From Nostoc sp. CENA543 (lineage in GTDB: Bacteria; Cyanobacteriota; Cyanobacteriia; Cyanobacteriales; Nostocaceae): a DNA stretch of 64,000 bases. The first letter of the stretch is position 1. Each line of letters begins with the position of its first letter. The notes under the pieces were generated by a model. That model did no database searches. It was not told where the DNA came from and saw only the letters and a program-made list of their open reading frames with translations. This document shows, one piece after another, positions 9,482 through 18,622 of this stretch. The DNA lies in contig NZ_CP023278.1 of the NCBI RefSeq assembly GCF_002896875.1, positions 1,922,001-1,986,000 on the forward strand, read 5' to 3'. The position numbers were made by a program, and so were the translations under genes.

Positions 9482-10432
9482 TTAATTATTTAAAGCCAGT
9501 TCTCGCCGCCTCGGAACATCATAAGTCATGAAATCATAAGCCATTTCTGTCTTTGGAAAAATAGCACGGGCTTCTTTGAGTAAATCTTTTAACTCCACGA
9601 CATTACCAGGGGCGTAGCGTGGACTGAAGTGAGTCATGATCAATTTACGCACACCCGCAGTTAATGCTGTTTGTGCTGCCATTGTGGTTGTTGAGTGTAG
9701 TCTCTGAAAAGCCATATCTGCGTCTTGATGAGCAAAAGTAGCTTCATGAATTAATACATCAGCATCCTGTGCCAATTCCACTGCACCATCACAATAAATC
9801 GTATCTGTACAGTAAGCAATTTTACGCCCTATTTCCGTAGGGCCACATAATTCCGTACCGTGGATGACTCGCCCATCTTCTAAGGTGACAGTCTCACCCC
9901 GTTTGAGTTGACCATAAATTCTTCCTGGGGGGATTTGCAAGCTTTTAGCTTTCTCTACATCAAAACGTCCGGCGCGGTCTTTTTCGGCTACCCGATAGCC
10001 AAAAGCTGTGATCCGGTGATGTAAAAGACCACAAGTCACAGTAAATTCTTCATCTTCATAGATGACACCAGGACGGACAGTATGAACTTTAATCGGGTAG
10101 GAAAAATGTGTATGGGAGTAACGAGAAGCTGCTTGGAGATAGTCATTTAGTCCGGGTGGCCCGTATATATCAACTCTTTCCACATTTCCCGCCAAACCGC
10201 AACTAGCCAAAAGTCCCGTCAACCCAAAAATGTGGTCGCCGTGCATATGGGTGACAAAAATGCGAGAGATTTGGCTAGTTTTCAGTTCACTCCGCAAAAG
10301 TTGGTGTTGAGTACCTTCACCACAGTCGAATAGCCAAAATTCTGCCCTCTGCGGTAATCTGAGGGCGACACTAGAAACATTACGTGATTTTGTAGGTACA
10401 CCGGAACTTGTCCCCAAAAATGTGATCTGCAC
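9482..10432 (-). CDS. rnz: ribonuclease Z (tRNA 3' endonuclease)
   Basis: This enzyme removes the 3' trailer from precursor tRNAs. The 316-aa metallo-beta-lactamase fold protein has FLGTSSGVPTKSRN at the N-terminus and the zinc motif HMHGDH (His62, His64, Asp66, His67). It also has the internal GLLHHRITAFGYR segment, a CTDT metal-ligand region, an HEATF motif and a C-terminal MTHFSPRY histidine motif. Length and motif order match the short-form RNase Z of bacteria. The start is 15 bases downstream of the small exported-protein gene on the same strand, so the two are probably co-transcribed. Confidence 0.97.
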   Translation of the reverse strand: MQITFLGTSSGVPTKSRNVSSVALRLPQRAEFWLFDCGEGTQHQLLRSELKTSQISRIFVTHMHGDHIFGLTGLLASCGLAGNVERVDIYGPPGLNDYLQAASRYSHTHFSYPIKVHTVRPGVIYEDEEFTVTCGLLHHRITAFGYRVAEKDRAGRFDVEKAKSLQIPPGRIYGQLKRGETVTLEDGRVIHGTELCGPTEIGRKIAYCTDTIYCDGAVELAQDADVLIHEATFAHQDADMAFQRLHSTTTMAAQTALTAGVRKLIMTHFSPRYAPGNVVELKDLLKEARAIFPKTEMAYDFMTYDVPRRRELALNN

Positions 10433-10447
10433 AGCGTTTTCTAGCCT

Positions 10448-10717
10448 TTACTTTGCTGAATTTAAAGCTCTGTCTTCTATAGTGGCATGATTATTCAGCA
10501 AATTTACAACTGGTTTAGGGGTTTGGCGGTGTAAGGGAAACTTATCTATGTTTTGATTAATTAACGGCTTGAGTTTTAAAGCATCAGAGGAATCTTTTGG
10601 CGGTTTTTGATCATCGGGTGGCTGATAAGTTGCGAATGCTACCTGAAGGGGATTGATAAACATACTGAGAATGCAAATGAGCAAAAGTTTGTGCAAAGGA
10701 CATTTCCTGTCAGTCAT
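10448..10717 (-). CDS. small exported protein of unknown function
   Basis: The 89-aa product begins with a basic N-terminus and a hydrophobic stretch (LLLICILSMFINPL) ending near an AFA cleavage-like site, so it is probably exported or lipid-anchored. The mature part is short, Pro/Lys-rich and has no recognised domain. A purine-rich GGGGGAAAA ribosome site precedes the ATG at 10717. It lies directly upstream of rnz and likely shares its promoter. I do not recognise a family. Confidence 0.6.
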   Translation of the reverse strand: MTDRKCPLHKLLLICILSMFINPLQVAFATYQPPDDQKPPKDSSDALKLKPLINQNIDKFPLHRQTPKPVVNLLNNHATIEDRALNSAK

Positions 10718-10910
10718 AATTTTCCCCCTTGCGGTATGGCACTGCTCAAAGATTCGGAAAATTTTAGGTTGATACTTACCAGTTATATTTCTGGAGAGAT
10801 CAAAAATTGCTTCTAAAATTGCGTGAAAACATTCTGAAATTTAGCAATTACCAAATTTCATGGGGAATGAGGAATGGGTAACAGGAAAGCAAGAAACAAG
10901 AGGTGTTGAA

Positions 10911-11597
10911 TTATTTGGGAGAAAACAGTAATTGCATGGTTTGTTCCAGCACCTTTAATCCTTGCAAAGAACCTCGAATGAGGCGATTTGCTGCTATGGG
11001 TTGACGAATAAATTTCCATGCTAGAGATAAAGGATTTAAAGAACCATCAGAATTGATTGCTGTTGAGATGTCGGGGATATCATAATTGCAATCATCGCTC
11101 ACTACTCTTAAGATTGCCACTTCTACACCAATGTGATGAAAAAAATCCAGAACAGCGAAGCCTTCCATATCCACCACATCAACCCCCATTGTTTCCCCAA
11201 GATAGCGTTTTTCGGTAGCAGAACAAATCACGCGATCGCTTGTTAATGATTTAACTATATTGACTATTGACTGTTGACTATTGACTATTGACTGGATATG
11301 TAAATTAACTATATGACTACATTCCAGTGTTTGTTGTTGATAAAGACAATTTTGATACAGCACAACATCCCCGACTTTGTACTGTTGAGTTAAACTACCA
11401 CATAAACCGACAACTAATATTCCGGCTTTGACTTGATTTTCAAAGTCTTTGGTTTGTGACCATTGTTGTAAATATTCTCCGACAGCCTGAACACCTACTG
11501 GTATAAATTTAACAATTGGCTGATCACCAGTCACGCGCTTTAAACCGCGACAAACCGCCCCATATTCTGCACCCTGCGGAACTAAAACCGTTAGCAT
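10911..11597 (-). CDS. nucleoside phosphorylase/nucleosidase-family protein (possible HpnG)
   Basis: The 228-aa protein has the purine nucleoside phosphorylase / MTA-SAH nucleosidase fold signature. There is a glycine-rich GILVVGLCGSL strand, GDVVLYQNC, a DMEG substrate-binding motif (VDVVDMEGFAVLDFF) and RVVSDD with the expected acidic residue. Residues about 102-116 (SIVNSQQSIVNIV) are encoded by a tandem heptanucleotide, which looks like an in-frame expansion of a surface loop. Its divergent position beside the RND-hpnA-hpnH block suggests it could be the hopanoid phosphorylase HpnG, which acts on adenosylhopane. That is an inference from context; a methylthioadenosine nucleosidase is the alternative. 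Confidence 0.8.
   Translation of the reverse strand: MLTVLVPQGAEYGAVCRGLKRVTGDQPIVKFIPVGVQAVGEYLQQWSQTKDFENQVKAGILVVGLCGSLTQQYKVGDVVLYQNCLYQQQTLECSHIVNLHIQSIVNSQQSIVNIVKSLTSDRVICSATEKRYLGETMGVDVVDMEGFAVLDFFHHIGVEVAILRVVSDDCNYDIPDISTAINSDGSLNPLSLAWKFIRQPIAANRLIRGSLQGLKVLEQTMQLLFSPK
11256..11295. repeat. STRR heptanucleotide within the phosphorylase gene
   Basis: Tandem TTGACTA units lie in frame in the phosphorylase-family gene. The same unit is repeated in the intergenic DNA at 19727-19765. Confidence 0.8.
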
Positions 11598-11607
11598 TGT
11601 TTTTCTT

Positions 11608-11648
11608 TCACCCCTACACCCCTACACCCCCAAACCCCTACACCCCTA
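11608..11648. repeat. CCCCTACA tandem repeat between divergent genes
   Basis: Five or so (A)CCCCTACA-like units, one interrupted by CAAA, lie upstream of the phosphorylase gene and about 80 bases before the RND gene start. Confidence 0.65.
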
Positions 11649-11726
11649 AAAATATCTCACGAACAACAACCAATTATTGTAGTAGCATGGCAAATAATTA
11701 TGTCTTCCGCGTGATGATTTCCCAAG

Positions 11727-14426
11727 ATGGCAAAGCTTAATGGCTCAAAATCTGCACGAGAGCGTTTTAATATTTCGCGATTAGCCATTGAGTATTCATG
11801 GCTAACGGTAAGTTTCTGGATAGCGGTGGCTGTAGCTGGGTTTCTGGCGTTCAGTTCTCTCAAGTATGCTTTATTTCCAGATATTACATTCCCAGTAGTA
11901 GTAGTAAATGCTACTGCTCCCCTGCAAACGGCTATTGATACTGAAAAAAAGCTGGCCATCCCCATAGAAGAAAAGCTGAGTTCTCTAAAAGCAGAAGGAT
12001 TAGAGGATATTCGCTCATCTAGTTATCCAGGACAAGCGGCTGTCAGTTTATCTTTTGCTGTAGGAACGAATCTAGAAACATCTACTCGCAATGTCGAAAC
12101 TGCACTCAAGCAGCTGACTTTACCCCAGGAAGCGAATTATAAAATTATTCCCCTGAATTTAAATGAATCGGCTGCTGTGAGTTATGCTCTGGAAAGCTCC
12201 ACAAAAAACCTCAATGATTTAACGAAACTGGCAAACGATAAAATTATCCCAGTGATCGCTAAATTACCAGGAGTTTTAAAAGTCTCACTGTTGGGTGTTC
12301 CTAACACAGCGTCCCCTCCCAACCCCACCAATAACACGGCGGCTTTACCCCAAGGGGGAGCGACTTTAGTCAGATTTAATGGTCAAGAAGCATTAGCATT
12401 TCAAGTCATCAAGCGTGGCGATGCTAACACTTTAGAAGTAGTCAGTCGAGTTGAAAAGGAAGTTCAAAAACTCCGCACAGACTTTAAAGATATTAAATTC
12501 ACCCTAGCGTCTACCCAAGCGGAATATATCCGCCATGCTACCCAGTCAACTATAGATGCGTTAATAGAAGCGATTGTGTTAGCGATCGTCGTCATTTTCC
12601 CATTTTTATGGAATTGGCGCGCCACCTTGATTTCTGCTTTGGCAATTCCTACGTCATTACTGGCGACGATGATTGTTATGGCGATATTTGGCTTTAACTT
12701 AGAGACAATTACGCTGTTAGCTTTAGCGTTAATTATCGGTAGCGTTGTAGATGATGCCATCATCGATGTAGAAAACATCCTCCGTCACATCCAAGAAGGT
12801 GAAACTCCCCGCCAAGCCGCACACTCAGCCACAGACGAAATCGGGTTAACAGTCGTCGCCACTACCGCCACTGCGATCGCAGTTTTCCTTCCTATTGGTT
12901 TAATGGGTGGAGTAGTGGGACAATTTTTCAAGCCCTTCGGGATTACAGTGTCCGCCGCTTACATTGCTTCTACCTTAGTAGCACGGACTTTATCACCAGT
13001 TTTATCTATTTACTGGCTAAAACCACCAAAAACAGCTTCTCGACGTAGAGAAATCGACATTGGGGTATATTTTACCGAAGCTTATCGCAATTTACTAGCT
13101 TGGTCGTTAAACCATCGCACCATAGTTATCGGTTTAGCCGTACTCAGTTTTGCTGGCGGAATGGCGATCGTTCCTTTCATTCCTAAAGGATTTATCCCCA
13201 AATTAGATCGCGGTGAATTTAATATTACCTACACCGCACCCCTGCCGAAAATCCCTGATTTAGCAGCTTTGCAGCAGTTAGCACAGCAACAAAGCAGAGG
13301 CGCAGTTTCACCCAATCCCCAATCCCCAATCCCCATACCCAACCCCCTCAACGACTCTCTAGAAGTAGCGAAGAAACTAGAAGCAGTGGTGAGAAAATAC
13401 CCAGATGTGGAGACAGTATTTACTACCGTCGGTTCACGGGAGGGCGAACCCAATAAGGGAACACTCTATGTCAAACTCAAAGAAGACCGCAAAATAAAAA
13501 CCGCAGAACTACAAGACGAATTACGGCAAAATCTGCCTAAACTTCCTGGCGTAACTACCAGCGTCGAGGATATTCAATTTGTAGATACCGGCGGACAAAA
13601 ACCCTTACAGTTAGCACTGCGCGGTAATGATCTCCAGACTTTGAACCAAGCAGCGAAAAAGTTGAAAGACCGAATTACCAAACTCCCCGGATTTGCAGAT
13701 GTTACAGTGACAGGCGAAACCAATGATGCAGGACAAGTGTTCAACATTGAACGCTTGAACAGCCAACGGGTAGCCTATATTAGTGCCAACTTAGGTCAGG
13801 ATTTAAGTTTGGGTGATGCAACAGATAAAATTCTGGCGGAAGCCAAAACAGTGTTACCAAATGATGTCACTCCCGACTTAGGGGGAGATTCTGCCCGTCA
13901 AAATGAAGTTTTTGGTAGTTTTGCCACGACTTTGATTTTATCGACCTTGTGTATCATCGTTGTGTTGATTTTACTGTTCAAAAGCTGGATAGATCCTGTA
14001 GTCATCGGCGTTTCTCTACCTTTAGCTGTGGTGGGAGCGATGCTAGCATTACTGTTTACCAAGAGTGACTTCGGGATGATTTCCCTAATTGGTTTCGTCT
14101 TCTTGCTAGGACAGGCGAACAAAAACGCCATTTTGTTAGTAGATTTCATTAATCAGCTACGCCAAGCCGGTTTAGCACGTACAGAAGCCATTTTGAAAGC
14201 AGGGCCAATCAGACTGAGACCGATTATGATTACCACTGTTTCTACTATTGTCGGGATGCTACCCATTGCCTTGGGCTTTGGTGCTGGTTCAGAATTGCGA
14301 TCGCCTATGGCTGTAGCCATTGCTGGTGGTTTGGTCACATCTACCATTCTCAGCTTGATTGTCGTCCCCGTAATCTACGCCGTCTTAGACGATTGGTTTC
14401 CTCGATTTCAGCAGGTGAAAGACTAA
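11727..14426 (+). CDS. RND-family efflux permease (HAE1-like)
   Basis: This is an inner-membrane proton-driven transporter of the AcrB/HAE1 type. The 899-aa protein has a first membrane helix at about residues 25-48, a periplasmic region, helices 2-6 at about 275-430, a second periplasmic region, and helices 8-12 at about 725-885. The proton-relay aspartate pair is present (GSVVDDAIIDVENI). It is about 140 residues shorter than AcrB-type proteins, with shortened periplasmic loops. A stretch at about 528-541 (NPQSPIPIPNPLN) is encoded by tandem CCCAATC repeats. The stop overlaps the hpnA start (TAATG), so the two are translationally coupled, which suggests a link to hopanoid or lipid handling. 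No adaptor or TolC gene is adjacent. Confidence 0.9.
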   Translation: MAKLNGSKSARERFNISRLAIEYSWLTVSFWIAVAVAGFLAFSSLKYALFPDITFPVVVVNATAPLQTAIDTEKKLAIPIEEKLSSLKAEGLEDIRSSSYPGQAAVSLSFAVGTNLETSTRNVETALKQLTLPQEANYKIIPLNLNESAAVSYALESSTKNLNDLTKLANDKIIPVIAKLPGVLKVSLLGVPNTASPPNPTNNTAALPQGGATLVRFNGQEALAFQVIKRGDANTLEVVSRVEKEVQKLRTDFKDIKFTLASTQAEYIRHATQSTIDALIEAIVLAIVVIFPFLWNWRATLISALAIPTSLLATMIVMAIFGFNLETITLLALALIIGSVVDDAIIDVENILRHIQEGETPRQAAHSATDEIGLTVVATTATAIAVFLPIGLMGGVVGQFFKPFGITVSAAYIASTLVARTLSPVLSIYWLKPPKTASRRREIDIGVYFTEAYRNLLAWSLNHRTIVIGLAVLSFAGGMAIVPFIPKGFIPKLDRGEFNITYTAPLPKIPDLAALQQLAQQQSRGAVSPNPQSPIPIPNPLNDSLEVAKKLEAVVRKYPDVETVFTTVGSREGEPNKGTLYVKLKEDRKIKTAELQDELRQNLPKLPGVTTSVEDIQFVDTGGQKPLQLALRGNDLQTLNQAAKKLKDRITKLPGFADVTVTGETNDAGQVFNIERLNSQRVAYISANLGQDLSLGDATDKILAEAKTVLPNDVTPDLGGDSARQNEVFGSFATTLILSTLCIIVVLILLFKSWIDPVVIGVSLPLAVVGAMLALLFTKSDFGMISLIGFVFLLGQANKNAILLVDFINQLRQAGLARTEAILKAGPIRLRPIMITTVSTIVGMLPIALGFGAGSELRSPMAVAIAGGLVTSTILSLIVVPVIYAVLDDWFPRFQQVKD
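13311..13346. repeat. STRR heptanucleotide within the RND gene
   Basis: Tandem CCCAATC(C) units are translated in frame as a Pro/Asn/Ile/Ser-rich insert in the second periplasmic loop of the RND permease. The same family fills intergenic spacers at 3196-3231 and, as its complement, 9364-9420. Confidence 0.75.
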
Positions 14427-15421
14427 TGCAAGTATTTGTCACAGGGGGAACTGGTTTTATTGGCTCTCATGTGGTGCGCCTATTGTTACAGCAGGGATAC
14501 CAAGTCACAGCACTGGTACGCCCGAATAGTAACTTGGGCAATCTGCAAGGGTTAGACGTGGAAATTGTCAAGGGTGATCTTAATCATCCAGAATTATGGC
14601 AACAGATGCTTGGTTGCAAGTATCTCTTTCACGTCGCCGCCCATTATTCCCTGTGGCAAAAAGACCGGGATTTACTCTACCGTGACAACGTCGAGGGAAC
14701 AGCCAATGTGTTAAATGCTGCCCAAAAAGCAGGCATTGAACGCACTGTATATACAAGTTCTGTCGCCGCCATTGGTGTGGGTGCAGCCGGTGAAATTGTT
14801 GATGAAACCCACCAAAGCCCCGTAGAAAAATTGGTAGGAGATTACAAAAAATCCAAATACCTTGCTGAACAAGTCGCCGTCAAAGCCGTAGCTAATGGTC
14901 AAGATGTCGTCATTGTCAACCCTAGCAGCCCCATTGGAGCATTAGATATCAAACCCACACCCACAGGTGAAATTATCTTGCGGTTTTTGCGGCGACAAAT
15001 GCCAGCCTACGTCAACACAGGACTCAACTTTATTGATGTGCGCGATGTCGCCTGGGGACATTTATTAGCATTGCAAAAGGGGAGAAAAGGCGATCGCTAT
15101 ATTCTAGGCCATCAAAACCTCACCCTCAAGCAACTACTAGAACAACTCGCAGACATCACAAACATTCCCGCACCCCAACACACAGTCCCCAACTGGCTAC
15201 CTCTAACCGTCGCTTGGGTTGACGAAAAAATCCTTGCACCTCTGGGCAAAACCCCCTCCGTTCCCCTAGATGGTGTGCGAATGTCACAGCAGACAATGTA
15301 TTACAATCCTGACAAAGCCGTTAGAGAATTAGGATTACCCCAATCCCCCATCAATATCGCCCTCAAAGACGCTGTAGATTGGTTTATAGCCAGTGGCTAC
15401 GTCAAAATTTTGGTACCATAA
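14426..15421 (+). CDS. hpnA: hopanoid-associated sugar epimerase HpnA
   Basis: This is an NAD(P)-binding extended short-chain dehydrogenase associated with hopanoid lipid biosynthesis. The N-terminal Rossmann motif is GGTGFIG (residues 7-13). The catalytic pair is Tyr140/Lys144 in DYKKSK, with the serine in TSSVAAIG. The 331-aa length fits the HpnA family. The start is the ATG at 14426, which overlaps the RND stop by one base. Beginning at an earlier in-frame GTG would place the start inside the RND gene and add a non-family N-terminus. A diverged copy of its 3' end lies at 16670-16765. Confidence 0.88.
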   Translation: MQVFVTGGTGFIGSHVVRLLLQQGYQVTALVRPNSNLGNLQGLDVEIVKGDLNHPELWQQMLGCKYLFHVAAHYSLWQKDRDLLYRDNVEGTANVLNAAQKAGIERTVYTSSVAAIGVGAAGEIVDETHQSPVEKLVGDYKKSKYLAEQVAVKAVANGQDVVIVNPSSPIGALDIKPTPTGEIILRFLRRQMPAYVNTGLNFIDVRDVAWGHLLALQKGRKGDRYILGHQNLTLKQLLEQLADITNIPAPQHTVPNWLPLTVAWVDEKILAPLGKTPSVPLDGVRMSQQTMYYNPDKAVRELGLPQSPINIALKDAVDWFIASGYVKILVP

Positions 15422-15498
15422 TTTAGCGATCGCTCTTCCTATCTCTTGTGAAGCAATCCACGCTTGTCCATTCCGTTATTGTAGTGGCTCGCAGCCCA

Positions 15499-16482
15499 TT
15501 ACGAATTACTAGAATTAACCTTTTCTAAAATAATCCTAATAGCATTTAAGATTAACTCAGGCTGATCAATCCAAACAAAATGACTACTTTTATGAGCATC
15601 AATTTGTATAAAATCTGTGGATAAATTGTTTATTCTCTTGTGCATTTGTTCTCGTAACTGATTAGCTGATTTTATCGGTAAAAGCAGAGTCCAAAGGGAG
15701 GTTTGAAAAAAAGTATAGGCTTGAATACTAACTATAGGTAAGGCTTTTAACTGAGTAGTTAACTGAAGTTGGCGACTGCTATTATCCAGACTTAAGAGTT
15801 CTCGACTCATGGTAATCCAGTGTTTAGGGCGGCAGAAAGAACGCTTAATTGGGTTTAGATCTGCTTGAGGAAATTTAGTTAATTCTGGCTTAATAATCTC
15901 AAAAGTACCAATCAATTTGAGTAATCTGATAATGCCCAATATTGAACCTAAAATTGACATAAAGAAACCAGAAACAAAAAATAGTTTCAAAGCTTGTAAA
16001 TAGATGGACATTTTTAGCATTCCTGTTTCATGGAGTCCATCAGTAAGTACGATCCCGATTACTTTTTCGGGAAAATAATGGGCATATAACCGGACGTTAT
16101 AACTACCAAAGGAATTACCTACAAGAATATAAGGTGGCTCAATTCCTGCTTGTGTGAGAAGAGAATCTAATTCTGTAACAATTTGCCGACTGGTGCGTGG
16201 ATGCGGACTATGATCACTCCAACCATACCCAGCACGATCATATATAAAAACTCGTGATAGCTTGGCTATTTCTTGCACAAGCAAATAACCTTCAATTCCG
16301 CCTAAACTATGTTCTAAGACCACGGTGGGGCTAGACTTGCCCGCAGTGTAGTAGTGTAAGCGATATCCACCCACATCAATTAATTGTCCTGGCGGCGGTT
16401 GTCGATTTTCTATTGAGCAAGCGATCGCCTGATACAACGTTGTAGCTAATATTACGATAGTTCCAATAGGGAATGACATCAT
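15499..16482 (-). CDS. alpha/beta-hydrolase-fold protein
   Basis: The 327-aa protein has a hydrophobic N-terminus (SFPIGTIVILATTLYQAI), probably a membrane anchor. A hydrolase core follows with an HSLGG oxyanion region (HSLGGIEGY), YDRAGYGWS, the nucleophile elbow VGNSFGS (Ser124) and a C-terminal histidine in SSHFVWIDQPE. The substrate is unknown. It is oriented against hpnA and hpnH and is flanked by the real hpnA 3' end on one side and a decayed copy of it on the other, which suggests it was inserted between hpnA and hpnH. Confidence 0.83.
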   Translation of the reverse strand: MMSFPIGTIVILATTLYQAIACSIENRQPPPGQLIDVGGYRLHYYTAGKSSPTVVLEHSLGGIEGYLLVQEIAKLSRVFIYDRAGYGWSDHSPHPRTSRQIVTELDSLLTQAGIEPPYILVGNSFGSYNVRLYAHYFPEKVIGIVLTDGLHETGMLKMSIYLQALKLFFVSGFFMSILGSILGIIRLLKLIGTFEIIKPELTKFPQADLNPIKRSFCRPKHWITMSRELLSLDNSSRQLQLTTQLKALPIVSIQAYTFFQTSLWTLLLPIKSANQLREQMHKRINNLSTDFIQIDAHKSSHFVWIDQPELILNAIRIILEKVNSSNS

Positions 16483-16669
16483 AATTCCTTAATATATCCT
16501 GAATTTATGACCAAAAGTGTTTAATTCAGCTTTATATAAACTACATTACAAGTTAGTCAGCCTCATCTTAAGTGTTTTGTCTCTTTGTTACGAAACAGTT
16601 GAGTCATAGATAGACTGGGGGCAGAATCAAAAAATCACTCATCGAAATAATTTATTTTCTGCAAGTCCT

Positions 16670-16765
16670 TGGGCAAAACTTTCTCTGTTCCCGCAGATGG
16701 CGTGCGAATGTCATAGCAGACAATGTATTACAATCCTGACAAAGCCGTTAAAGAATTAGGACTTT
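16670..16765 (+). pseudogene. remnant of an hpnA 3' segment
   Basis: About 95 bases align with 15243-15337 in hpnA with roughly 11 differences and no gaps. The reading frame is broken by a TAG, so it cannot encode a product. It sits just upstream of hpnH, where the hpnA tail would lie if the hydrolase gene were absent. The remaining bases of the 16483-16851 gap show no gene. Confidence 0.85.
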
Positions 16766-16851
16766 TAAATATTTGATGATTTCTGCCTACAGCAAATTTT
16801 TTATGTTCCTAATAGTGCTTTGATCTATATAGAGAGGAGTGAATAACAAAA

Positions 16852-17868
16852 ATGGCGATTAATCTACAACAAGCTATAGACATTGGTAAGTATCTAGTAA
16901 CTCAACGCCTTCTAGGACGGAAAAAGTTTCCTTTGGTATTAATGCTAGAACCACTGTTTCGCTGTAATTTGGCGTGTTCTGGTTGCGGTAAAATTCAACA
17001 TCCTACAGAAATACTCAAGCAAAACTTGACTCCAGAACAGTGCTTTGCTGCCGTGGAAGAATGCGGCGCACCAGTAGTATCTATCCCTGGTGGCGAACCC
17101 CTGCTACACCCACAAATTGACGAAATTGTCAAGGGTTTAGTAGAACGCAAAAAGTATGTTTATTTATGTACCAACGGCTTGTTATTAGAAAAAAGCCTCG
17201 ATAAGTTTCAGCCTTCTCAATATTTAACTTTCAGCGTCCATTTAGATGGATTGAGAGAATGGCATGATCAATGTGTAGACCGTAAAGGCGTATTTGATAT
17301 TGCCGTTAAAGCCATCAAAGCCGCTAAAGCCAGAGGATTTCGCGTCACCACCAACACCACAATTTTTGAAGGTTGTGACCCCAAACAAATGCAGGAGTTT
17401 TTTGATTTCCTAGAAACCCTCAATACTGATGGGATGATGATTTCTCCTGGTTACAGCTACGAATGGGCCCCAGATCAAGACCATTTCCTCAAACGCGAAC
17501 AAACCCGCGCCTTATTTAGAGAAATTCTCGCGCCTTATAAATCTGGTCAGAAAAACTGGAATTTCAACCACAACCCCCTATTCCTAGATTTTCTCATCGG
17601 TGAAAAAGATTACGAATGCACACCTTGGGGAAGTCCTAGTTACAGCGTTTTAGGTTGGCAAAAGCCTTGTTATTTATTAAATGAAGGATATTACAGCACC
17701 TTCAAAGAATTACTCGAATCAACCGACTGGAGTAAATATGGCCGCGCCAGTGGTAATCCTAAATGTGCTGATTGTATGGTTCACTGTGGCTATGAACCAA
17801 CAGCCGCAATGGATGCTATGCAGCCACAAAACATCGCCCGTTCTCTAGGGACAGTATTTGGGAAGTAG
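16852..17868 (+). CDS. hpnH: adenosyl-hopene transferase HpnH (radical SAM)
   Basis: This radical SAM enzyme joins the 5'-deoxyadenosyl group to diploptene, the first step toward extended hopanoids. The 338-aa protein has the CX3CX2C cluster motif at Cys38, Cys42 and Cys45 ([12 protein letters not shown]). It also has a GGEPLLH SAM-binding segment, TFSVHLDG, and a C-terminal cysteine-containing region ([14 protein letters not shown]). A GAGAGGAG ribosome site precedes the ATG. Length and motifs match HpnH closely. It follows hpnA on the same strand, separated by the oppositely oriented hydrolase. Confidence 0.95.
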   Translation: MAINLQQAIDIGKYLVTQRLLGRKKFPLVLMLEPLFRCNLACSGCGKIQHPTEILKQNLTPEQCFAAVEECGAPVVSIPGGEPLLHPQIDEIVKGLVERKKYVYLCTNGLLLEKSLDKFQPSQYLTFSVHLDGLREWHDQCVDRKGVFDIAVKAIKAAKARGFRVTTNTTIFEGCDPKQMQEFFDFLETLNTDGMMISPGYSYEWAPDQDHFLKREQTRALFREILAPYKSGQKNWNFNHNPLFLDFLIGEKDYECTPWGSPSYSVLGWQKPCYLLNEGYYSTFKELLESTDWSKYGRASGNPKCADCMVHCGYEPTAAMDAMQPQNIARSLGTVFGK

Positions 17869-17899
17869 TAATTTGTTAAACAAATTCTGAGAGGTCATA

Positions 17900-17930
17900 G
17901 ATACCCGACTTTTTCAAACAGTCGGGTATC
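17900..17930 (+). terminator. hairpin downstream of hpnH
   Basis: A perfect 11-bp stem (GATACCCGACT paired with AGTCGGGTATC) closes a 9-base loop 31 bases after the hpnH stop. No T-run follows, so termination may be weak or the hairpin may stabilise the 3' end. Confidence 0.5.
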
Positions 17931-17947
17931 TGAATAACAGCAATCTG

Positions 17948-18070
17948 TCAAATAGACCAAGGATTAAAGATTACAACCCCTGTTGCGGCAAAAACATTTT
18001 CGTTGCGACTGACTAATGTTAGAGAACGTTGCAGGGCGATCGCAGCAGTTAAAGAATCGATAACCTTATT
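17948..18070 (-). pseudogene. C-terminal remnant of a VapC-type PIN toxin
   Basis: Read on the minus strand, about 40 codons give the pattern IDSLTAAIALQRSLTLVSRN followed by a GVVIFNPW end and a stop at 17948. This matches the last part of VapC/FitB PIN domains, including the acidic residue before the AA-hAL helix. An in-frame stop lies directly upstream and no N-terminal half or antitoxin is seen, so it is a relic. Confidence 0.65.
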
Positions 18071-18622
18071 TTAACGTAAGTATTATTTCGGTTTTTCGTC
18101 TAGGAATTGCCTCGTAACTCTAGGTTAAAACTTCTGATCTCCCTAGTTTCACTTTGTTGCTTTCGCCCTTCCCGCAAGTTTGCCTCCGTTGGAGACTCAT
18201 GTTCAAGAAGCAACTATAATCTTGGGCAATAATTCTGGCAAAATCCCGTATTTTTACGGAAGCAATTTTCAGAATTAGCCTGAAATGAAGTAATTATAAA
18301 AATTTTAAGTATTAATACTGATATACAGTAAGTTAAATTCTGTTAATTTTGCATTATTATTTCAGTGGTTATGAATTAAAAGTTACTCATGAAGTATATA
18401 GCTCTTGGGAAGCTTTACTTTTTTTGACTGAATTTGACTCATTGACTATTAATTTCTGTACAATTGGCTGCATTCACAATAGCTTACACATGGTTTTCAT
18501 CAAGTTTAGCCACAAATCTTGGGTTCAAAAATTTGTATTTAAAATTACAAACAACTATTAAATGATCCTTGCTAGGAATTGTGGTAAAACTGCTAAACAC
18601 ATTTAGCTAAGATCAAGGCAAA
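18071..18622. other. intergenic spacer upstream of the chemotaxis operon
   Basis: These bases are AT-rich. A TTG-initiated 70-codon frame at 18349-18561 has no ribosome site and no recognisable family, so I do not call it. The promoter of the five-gene operon should lie here. Confidence 0.5.

Noticed and set aside
18349-18561. 70-codon plus-strand frame starting with TTG
   Set aside because: No ribosome site, no recognisable family, and AT-rich spacer composition.
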